A DNA stretch of 5,036 bases, taken from contig JANOHI010000249.1 in NCBI GenBank assembly GCA_031406385.1, positions 1-5,036 on the forward strand, written 5' to 3'. This document shows, one piece after another, positions 1 to 5,036 of the stretch. Within the stretch, counting starts at the first letter, position 1, and each line of letters starts with the position of its first letter. The notes below the pieces were generated by a model. It had not been told where the DNA came from, did no database searches, and saw only the letters and a list, made by a program, of their open reading frames with translations. This DNA comes from JANLQX01 sp031406385. GTDB lineage: Bacteria; Actinomycetota; Acidimicrobiia; Acidimicrobiales; JANYDT01. The translations under genes were made by a program, and so were the position numbers.

Positions 1-1591
1 TGGCGTCATTCGTCGGTGTTCTCGGCACAATCGCGTCGAAGTCGATGGGGCTGGCAAGGTCGGGTCGAACGCCCGACAGTTCCCCATGCTCGGCAACCTG
101 TCGGGCGAGCGACGCCCCGATACCCAGTGCGAATCCGCAACACACCATCGTCGGCCAGTCCTGAATACCCACGTCGGACCACGCCTGGATCAGCCAGGCG
201 ATCACGATGCATACCGACCACGCCGCCGTCGACCGGACCCAAGGAACGGCGCTGCGTCGCCGCGCCCAGGTGGCGTAGAAGATCCCCAGGGTCGGAAGGA
301 GGAAGAACGCCGACGCTCCGGCCACGCCCATGAACGCCCACATCCCGAGGAAGCTGTTGTGGGGGATGAACCGGTACTGCTCGAACACGCTCGACAGATC
401 AACGGCCGGAACCAGTTCGACGTATTCATGACCGAACCCGCTGCCGATGCCGTTGGCCAGCCTGTTGGTGAACAGCAGGTTGATGTTCTCGACGTCGCGG
501 CTGGAACTCGATGCGTCGTTCTGGAACAGGACGCTCTCGGTCATGTTGACGGGCTTGAAGATCGCACTGCTGCTTCCCGCTGCGAGTCCCACGATCACGT
601 AGGCAAAGATGAGCGGCCAGCCGACCGCGAGCAGCCGGGCGAGTTGGCGCTTCACGTGGGGGGTGGCGACCGCGGCGATGAACAGAACCGAGGCCCCGAC
701 CGCAACCCATACCGTTCGCCGGTTGTTGATGACCATCCCGAAGAGGAGGGGTAGCCCGAGCACGATCAAGCGACGCCTGGCGCCGACCGTTCGATGCTCG
801 AACCATTCGGCGATGAGTATCGCGAGCCCCGAGGACCACAGCACCGAGTCCGCGTGGATTGTCACGTAGAGCACTTCTTCCCGGTTGGGGAGACCCGGAA
901 GGATCAGGAAGTAGAAGTAGGAACCGAGGGCCACCTTCACCATGCCGGCGAACAGCACTGCGGTGCGGAAGCGTCGAATGCCGAGCGGCGTTGCGGCAAC
1001 GGAGGCGGCAAGTGCAAGGCACGCCAGCATGGTCGGCACACGGATCTGCCAAAGGACTTGGCGGAAGTCTCCTCCTCGCGCAAGACCGTAGAACGACATC
1101 GCGAACACTGCGACGATCGACGCCATGCACGCCTGCGCAAACGGCTTCGGCGGCTTGCGCGTGCCAGCCCCCCGCACACCGTCGCCCAGGGCCACGATCA
1201 CCGCGGCGCGAAGCACGAGCATGATGATGATCAAGTCGGCGAGTGCCAGCTTGATCGGCAGGTTCTGGTAGATGAGCGCACCGACGCTGTCGAGCGGTGA
1301 CGACCACTCGCCATCGGCCGGTCGGTCGGCCGGCGGATTGAACGTCAGCATGACTCCGGCGATTGTCGGAGCGACCAACTGGAACGGAAGGGTGATGACC
1401 GCCCAGGCGATCAGTGCGGCCAGTGGCGGCACGGCCATGAGGATGCCATTGACAAAGACGCCGAGGAGGAGCGAGGTGCCGATCACCGGAGCCAGCAGCA
1501 GCCAGGCGGAACGACGCCATGTGTCGGGCTGCGGTGGGCGGATTCCCCCGACGGAGCGGGCTGCGCGACCAGCCCTCAGGGCAGCCGTCAT
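1..1591 (-). CDS. O-antigen ligase/polymerase-family (Wzy_C-like) membrane protein, 3' end cut by window
   Basis: The frame is open for 530 codons from an ATG at 1591 to the left edge, with no stop reached. The protein is a polytopic inner-membrane protein with about 11-12 hydrophobic segments (approximately residues 29-80, 112-134, 150-168, 184-231, 248-264, 274-310, 319-338, 413-440, 454-497). A large polar loop spans about 339-410. Family hallmarks are visible: NNRRTVW at 289-295, SSSSRDVE at 361-368, a glycine-rich GIGSGFG at 381-387, and PHNSFLGMWAFMGVAG at 410-425, where His411 matches the conserved His of WaaL/Wzy-type enzymes. Such proteins polymerise or transfer undecaprenyl-linked glycans outside the membrane. 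In an actinobacterium-like host without LPS, exopolysaccharide or wall-glycan polymerisation, or glycan transfer, is more likely than true O-antigen ligation (inference). The ATG is preceded by GAGG seven bases upstream, and the next in-frame upstream stop is at 1649-1651. A hydrophilic tail from about 498 suggests the C-terminus is close to the window edge. Family confidence is good; the exact substrate is unknown. Confidence 0.85.
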   Translation of the reverse strand, partial: MTAALRAGRAARSVGGIRPPQPDTWRRSAWLLLAPVIGTSLLLGVFVNGILMAVPPLAALIAWAVITLPFQLVAPTIAGVMLTFNPPADRPADGEWSSPLDSVGALIYQNLPIKLALADLIIIMLVLRAAVIVALGDGVRGAGTRKPPKPFAQACMASIVAVFAMSFYGLARGGDFRQVLWQIRVPTMLACLALAASVAATPLGIRRFRTAVLFAGMVKVALGSYFYFLILPGLPNREEVLYVTIHADSVLWSSGLAILIAEWFEHRTVGARRRLIVLGLPLLFGMVINNRRTVWVAVGASVLFIAAVATPHVKRQLARLLAVGWPLIFAYVIVGLAAGSSSAIFKPVNMTESVLFQNDASSSSRDVENINLLFTNRLANGIGSGFGHEYVELVPAVDLSSVFEQYRFIPHNSFLGMWAFMGVAGASAFFLLPTLGIFYATWARRRSAVPWVRSTAAWSVCIVIAWLIQAWSDVGIQDWPTMVCCGFALGIGASLARQVAEHGELSGVRPDLASPIDFDAIVPRTPTNDA

Positions 1592-1598
1592 CGTCGCG

Positions 1599-1602
1599 CC
1601 TC
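1599..1602 (-). promoter_or_regulatory. Probable ribosome binding site of the Wzy_C-like gene
   Basis: On the minus strand GAGG lies seven bases before the ATG at 1591. This is acceptable Shine-Dalgarno spacing and supports that ATG over any other start. No other ATG, GTG or TTG occurs in this frame between the upstream stop at 1649-1651 and 1591. Confidence 0.45.
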
Positions 1603-1648
1603 GGCGAACGCTCGGCGGGTGACGCTGACGCGGGCGTGTCTCATCGCC

Positions 1649-1846
1649 TCAGATCCCCAGCCGAGGGATCACGTAGAGCAGGGCGAAGCCGTAGGCGAAG
1701 GCTGCCAGAAGGTACGCGCGCACCACACGACGCGCCGAGAACGCGCCCTTGGAAAGGCGCGTCGGGATCACGACGATGGCGATGATCAACGAGAGGAACA
1801 CAAGCTTCGACACGTGGTTCCATTGTCGACCCACCGGAGGTACCAC
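1649..1846 (-). CDS. Small two-helix membrane protein, function unknown
   Basis: This is a 65-residue frame that I do not recognise as a named family. It has a short hydrophilic N-terminus (about 1-14), a hydrophobic helix at about 15-29 ending in Pro-Thr-Arg, a basic loop at about 30-43 (RLSKGAFSARRVVR), a second helix at about 44-60, and a short IPRLGI end. The basic loop between two helices predicts that the loop is cytoplasmic, with both ends outside (positive-inside rule). The residue pattern is typical of a real membrane protein rather than of a shadow frame, and no competing gene covers this stretch. The start is uncertain: GTG at 1846 has no clear ribosome site, and the in-frame GTG codons at residue 5 or residue 12 (the latter with GGA a few bases upstream) are alternatives, so the protein may be 54-65 residues. 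It lies 68 bases after dnaE and 57 bases before the Wzy_C-like gene, in the same frame as the latter, with one TGA between them. Co-transcription with the glycan gene is plausible but unproven. Confidence 0.6.
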   Translation of the reverse strand: MVPPVGRQWNHVSKLVFLSLIIAIVVIPTRLSKGAFSARRVVRAYLLAAFAYGFALLYVIPRLGI

Positions 1847-1875
1847 TTGAACGTCGGGTCCGGATGGTCCGAGGG

Positions 1876-1891
1876 GCGGGGTCCACCCCGC
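1876..1891. repeat. GC-rich inverted repeat in the dnaE downstream gap
   Basis: GCGGGGT and ACCCCGC form perfect 7-base arms around two bases; sterically this is a 6-bp stem with a 4-base loop. It lies 24-39 bases past the dnaE stop. A second, weaker 4-bp hairpin (CGGA/TCCG) sits at 1861-1871. There is no T-run after either on the minus strand, so this is not a standard intrinsic terminator. It may slow polymerase, stabilise the dnaE mRNA end, or be chance in GC-rich DNA. Confidence 0.35.
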
Positions 1892-1914
1892 AGTGTCCGG
1901 CGACCTGTTGACGC

Positions 1915-4900
1915 TCAGCGTTCCACGGAATTTTCCCCGAGAAGCACCCGCAACTCGCTGACCAGGCGATTGGAGTGTTCGACTCGGAACTGCGGAGGCA
2001 GGCGCACCGTCTGGGCGCCGAAGCGGAGAAACACCTCGGAGTCACCGGGATGGGCGAGGAGGAGTTCCTTCACCGACTCGAGGGTATGGGGCGCCAGTGC
2101 CCGATCGTTCACGACCAGACGCAGCGGCGGGGCCACGCTGTCGGCCACGAACTCGATCTTGCGGATGTCCATCGCCACCAGCGACAGCGCCTCGTCGCGC
2201 TCATTGAGTCGCCCCCGCACGGTGACGAGTGCGTCGTCGGCGAGCAGGTAGCCGATCTCGAGCATCGTCTTCGGGAAGACCATGACCTCGATGGCGGAGT
2301 CGAGGTCTTCGAGCGTGAAGACGGCCATCAGCTCGCCCTTTTTCGTGTATTTCCGCGTCAAGCCGGTGATGATCCCGCCGACGGTCTTCGTGTTCGACTC
2401 ACGGCCCTCGCCCGAGAACGTCGGCGTGGCCCGGCCCTCTCGCAGCTCGGCGATGGTGAGATCGCAGGTCTTGCGCAACGACGCCTGCGCGCCGAGGAGC
2501 GGATGGTCGCTGATGTAGAGCCCGAGCATCTCCTTCTCGAAGCCGAGCTTGGTCATCTTGTCCCACTCGTGGTCGGCGACCGGAACCTTCGTGTCGTCGA
2601 AGCCAACAGCTCCGCCGTCGTCGGTCCCGATGTCGCCGAAGAGGGATTGCACGCCTGACTCCATTTCGCGGCGTCGGGGGACGACGCGGTCGATGATCGA
2701 CTCGAAGACCTCCATCAAGCCGCGTCGGCTGTATCCGAGCGAGTCGAAGCCGCCACCCTTGACCAATGACTCGATCGCCCGCTTGTTGAGTACCGGAAGG
2801 GGGACGCGGACGCAGAAATCGTGGAAGTCGGCAAACGGACCGTTGGCCGTGCGTTCCGCCACGATGTCGCCGACGATGCCTTCGCCGACATTGCGGACGC
2901 CGGCCATACCGAAACGCACCGTCGATCCGTTCGAGTGATCGGTGGTGAAGTCGCTGTTCGATGCGTTCACGTCGGGCACGAGCACCGTGATGTTCGAGTT
3001 CCGGCATTCGGCGAGATAGACGGCCGCTTTGTCCTTGTCGTCCTTCACGCTGGTGAGCAGCGCAGCGAGGTATTCGGCGGGATAGTTCGCCTTCAGAAAG
3101 GCGGTCTGATAGCTGACGAAGCCGTAGCCGAACGAGTGGCTTTTGTTGAAGGCGTAGTCGGCGAACGGCTCGATGATGTCGAAGATCTTCGTGCCGAGAG
3201 CGGCGCCGTAGCCGGTGTCCTCGCAGCCCTGCACGAACTTGTCGCGCTCCTTGGCCATGATCTCGCGGACCTTCTTGCCGGCCGCCTTGCGCAGGTTGTC
3301 GGCCTCGGAGAGCGAGTAGCCGGCGAACTTCTGGGCAACGCGCATCATCGACTCCTGATAGATCATCAGGCCCTGGGTGTCGCCGAGGAGCGCTTCGGCG
3401 TCGGGGTGGAAATACTCGATCGGCTTGCGGTGGTTCTTGCGATCGGCGTAGTCGTTGTGCATGTTGGCGGCCATCGGGCCCGGCCGATACAGCGCCACGA
3501 GCGCACACACGTCGTCGAACGCCGTGGGCGCCAACGCCCGCATGAGCGTGCGCATCGGTCCGCCTTCGAGCTGGAACACGCCGATCGAGTCGCCGTTTCG
3601 CAACAGTTCGAAGGTCTTCTCGTCTTCGAGGTCCACGTTGTCAATATCGATTCGGACGCCGTGAGCGAGCTCGATCAGTTCGATCGCCCGGTCGATAACG
3701 CTCAGGTTCCGCAGACCGAGGAAGTCCATCTTGAGCAGGCCGAGCTCCTCGACCCCGTGCATCTCATACTGGGTGACGATCGGCGCATCGTCGATGGAGC
3801 CACCCGGTTCGGGCTTGCGCTGGATCGGGAGGTACTCGGTGAGCGGCTCCCGGGTGATCACCACGGCCGCTGCGTGGATGCCGTCGCCACGGCGGAGCCC
3901 TTCGAGCCCCTTGGCCACCTGCACGACCTGTCGGACGTCGGGATCGGCCTCCACCATCGCCCGTAGCTCCGCCGCCATCTTGTAGCCGTCTTCGAACTTC
4001 GGATGAGGTTCTAAGCACGCATACAACGGCGTGTCGCGGCCCATGACGAGGGGCGGCATGGCCTTGGCCACCCGATCTCCCACGGAGTACGGGAACCCGA
4101 GCACACGTGCGGCGTCGCGCACCGCGGCGCGTGCCTTGATCGTGGAGAACGTGACGATCTGCGCGACCTTGTCGACGCCGTATTTGTCGCTCGCGTACTT
4201 GATCATCTTCGAGCGGTGCCGCTCGTCGAAGTCCATGTCGATGTCGGGCATCTGCTTGCGACCCGGATTGAGGAAACGTTCGAAGAGGAGGTCGTACTTG
4301 ATCGGGTCGAGGTCAACGATGCGAAGGCAGTAGCTCACCGCGCTGCCGGCGGCACTGCCGCGACCTGGGCCGACCCGCCAACCCTGGTCCTTCGCATATT
4401 TGATGAGGTCCCACACCACGAGGAAATACGCGGCGAAGCCCATTTCGATGATGACGTTCAGCTCGAAGTCGAGCCGCTCACGGACATCGGCCGAGAGCGG
4501 TTCGCCGTAGCGAGCGCGGGCGCCCTCGTAGACCAGGTGGCGCAGGTACTCGGCGTCGGAGGTGAACCCGAACGGGAGCGGGAACTCCGGAAGGTCGGTG
4601 CGGCCGAACTCGATCTCGACGTTCGCCCGCTCGGCGATCCACAGGGTGTTGTCGCACGCGCTCTCCCAGTGCCGGAACAGCGTTCGCATCTCGGCGGCGG
4701 ACTTCAGATAGTGCTGGTCGCCGTGGAACTTGAAGCGTTTCGGGTCACTCAGGAGCGCACCTGTCTGCACGCAGAGCAGGGCGTCGTGGGCGAGTGAGTC
4801 GTGCTGGTGGGTGTAGTGGCTGTCGTTGGTGGCCAGTAGTGGTGCCTTGAGGCGGCGGGCGATCTCGATCAGCTGCGGGTTGGTCTCGTGCTGGGCGGGG

Positions 4901-5036
4901 ATGTCGTGGTCCTGCAGTTCGACGAAGAGCGAATCGCGACCGAAGATGTCCTGGAGGCGGGCGGCTCGCTTGAGTGCGAGGTCGAAGTCTTTCGCCAGCA
5001 GAGCCTGGAGGACGACGCCGCCGAGACATCCGGTGG
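1915..5036 (-). CDS. dnaE: DNA polymerase III alpha subunit (DnaE1 type), 5' end cut by window
   Basis: This is the replicative DNA polymerase catalytic subunit, which acts at the fork with the sliding clamp and the clamp loader. The frame is open from the right edge to TGA at 1915-1917, giving 1,039 complete residues; about 150 N-terminal residues are outside, by comparison with mycobacterial DnaE1 (about 1,180 residues). Numbering from the first complete codon (5034), the domains in order are: the end of the PHP domain (1 to about 130), with TGC at 1-3 and ATNDSHY at 68-74; the palm/core, with GPGRGSAAGS at 222-231 and the catalytic aspartates in PDIDMDF (Asp264, Asp266) and MDFLGL (Asp437); the fingers, with GVFQLEGGPMR at 485-495, YRPGPM at 516-521 and FNKSH at 629-633; a helix-hairpin-helix region at about 680-770; a clamp-binding-like QSLF at 796-799; an OB fold at about 885-958; and a C-terminal domain to 1039. 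The presence of a clamp-like motif and the full length argue for DnaE1 rather than the shorter error-prone DnaE2/ImuC. No intein or frameshift is seen. A GTG at 4770 is an internal valine, not the start, because homologous sequence continues upstream of it to the window edge. Confidence 0.98.
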   Translation of the reverse strand, partial: TGCLGGVVLQALLAKDFDLALKRAARLQDIFGRDSLFVELQDHDIPAQHETNPQLIEIARRLKAPLLATNDSHYTHQHDSLAHDALLCVQTGALLSDPKRFKFHGDQHYLKSAAEMRTLFRHWESACDNTLWIAERANVEIEFGRTDLPEFPLPFGFTSDAEYLRHLVYEGARARYGEPLSADVRERLDFELNVIIEMGFAAYFLVVWDLIKYAKDQGWRVGPGRGSAAGSAVSYCLRIVDLDPIKYDLLFERFLNPGRKQMPDIDMDFDERHRSKMIKYASDKYGVDKVAQIVTFSTIKARAAVRDAARVLGFPYSVGDRVAKAMPPLVMGRDTPLYACLEPHPKFEDGYKMAAELRAMVEADPDVRQVVQVAKGLEGLRRGDGIHAAAVVITREPLTEYLPIQRKPEPGGSIDDAPIVTQYEMHGVEELGLLKMDFLGLRNLSVIDRAIELIELAHGVRIDIDNVDLEDEKTFELLRNGDSIGVFQLEGGPMRTLMRALAPTAFDDVCALVALYRPGPMAANMHNDYADRKNHRKPIEYFHPDAEALLGDTQGLMIYQESMMRVAQKFAGYSLSEADNLRKAAGKKVREIMAKERDKFVQGCEDTGYGAALGTKIFDIIEPFADYAFNKSHSFGYGFVSYQTAFLKANYPAEYLAALLTSVKDDKDKAAVYLAECRNSNITVLVPDVNASNSDFTTDHSNGSTVRFGMAGVRNVGEGIVGDIVAERTANGPFADFHDFCVRVPLPVLNKRAIESLVKGGGFDSLGYSRRGLMEVFESIIDRVVPRRREMESGVQSLFGDIGTDDGGAVGFDDTKVPVADHEWDKMTKLGFEKEMLGLYISDHPLLGAQASLRKTCDLTIAELREGRATPTFSGEGRESNTKTVGGIITGLTRKYTKKGELMAVFTLEDLDSAIEVMVFPKTMLEIGYLLADDALVTVRGRLNERDEALSLVAMDIRKIEFVADSVAPPLRLVVNDRALAPHTLESVKELLLAHPGDSEVFLRFGAQTVRLPPQFRVEHSNRLVSELRVLLGENSVER

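Noticed and set aside
86..754. 222-codon plus-strand open frame
   Set aside because: It is antisense to the membrane gene, rich in Asp/Glu/Arg/His with no recognisable domain, and a typical complement artefact in GC-rich DNA.
1315..1332. CGGCCG-GTCGGT-CGGCCG repeat
   Set aside because: It lies inside the membrane gene and simply encodes the short Pro-Ala-Asp-Arg-Pro-Ala-Asp loop. Such GC palindromes are expected at this base composition.
426..1520. 364-codon minus-strand open frame
   Set aside because: It is a same-strand out-of-frame shadow of the Wzy_C-like membrane gene. It is Arg/His/Pro-rich with no domains, while the overlapping frame gives a coherent membrane protein.
1641..2045. 134-codon minus-strand open frame spanning the dnaE end and the small membrane gene
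   Set aside because: It overlaps the dnaE C-terminus out of frame and is low-complexity and Arg/Ser-rich. The 65-residue frame in the same place has far better protein character.
2399..3508. 369-codon minus-strand open frame inside dnaE
   Set aside because: It is an out-of-frame shadow within dnaE, extremely Arg-rich. The true frame carries conserved polymerase motifs across the whole stretch.
2821..3966. 381-codon plus-strand open frame opposite dnaE
   Set aside because: It lies fully antisense to highly conserved dnaE core sequence. Its Val/Glu/His/Arg-rich composition is what the complement of a GC-rich gene gives, and no family is recognisable.
1..5036. Search for CRISPR repeats, tRNA/rRNA, insertion-sequence ends, inteins and defence genes
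   Set aside because: No regular spaced repeats, clover-leaf patterns, transposase motifs or terminal inverted repeats were seen. DnaE is uninterrupted, so there is no intein, and all long stretches are accounted for by the three genes.

Overview
This high-GC window (roughly 60-65 % G+C by eye) carries three protein-coding genes, all on the minus strand. The protein sequences suggest an actinobacterial or actinobacteria-like genome. The large polymerase resembles mycobacterial-type DnaE1, with metal-binding residues retained in its PHP domain. The gene order and style would fit an Acidimicrobiia-like lineage, but that placement is inference.

Layout, in transcription order from right to left. 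(1) 5036-1915: dnaE, the catalytic alpha subunit of DNA polymerase III. It enters from the right edge, so the start of the PHP domain lies outside. The 1,039 complete residues seen run from the last part of the PHP domain to the C-terminus. (2) 1914-1847: a 68-base gap with a short GC-rich inverted repeat and no T-run. (3) 1846-1649: a small, unrecognised membrane protein of about 65 residues with two predicted membrane helices. (4) 1591 to the left edge: a polytopic membrane protein of the O-antigen ligase/polymerase (Wzy_C-like) family. At least 530 residues are seen, with no stop before the window ends. It carries the family's His-Asn-Ser motif after a large polar loop, which suggests it polymerises or transfers a cell-surface glycan.

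The two membrane genes sit close together (57 bases) and could be co-transcribed, possibly by read-through from dnaE. No strong promoter or textbook terminator separates the three. I see no functional link between replication and surface-glycan assembly. The neighbourhood looks like ordinary chromosomal sequence, and I found no convincing sign of a new defence system, mobile element, CRISPR array, tRNA or rRNA. The most useful point is that the long membrane gene at the left edge has no stop codon in the window and is overlain by a long out-of-frame ORF, so it is easy to mis-annotate.
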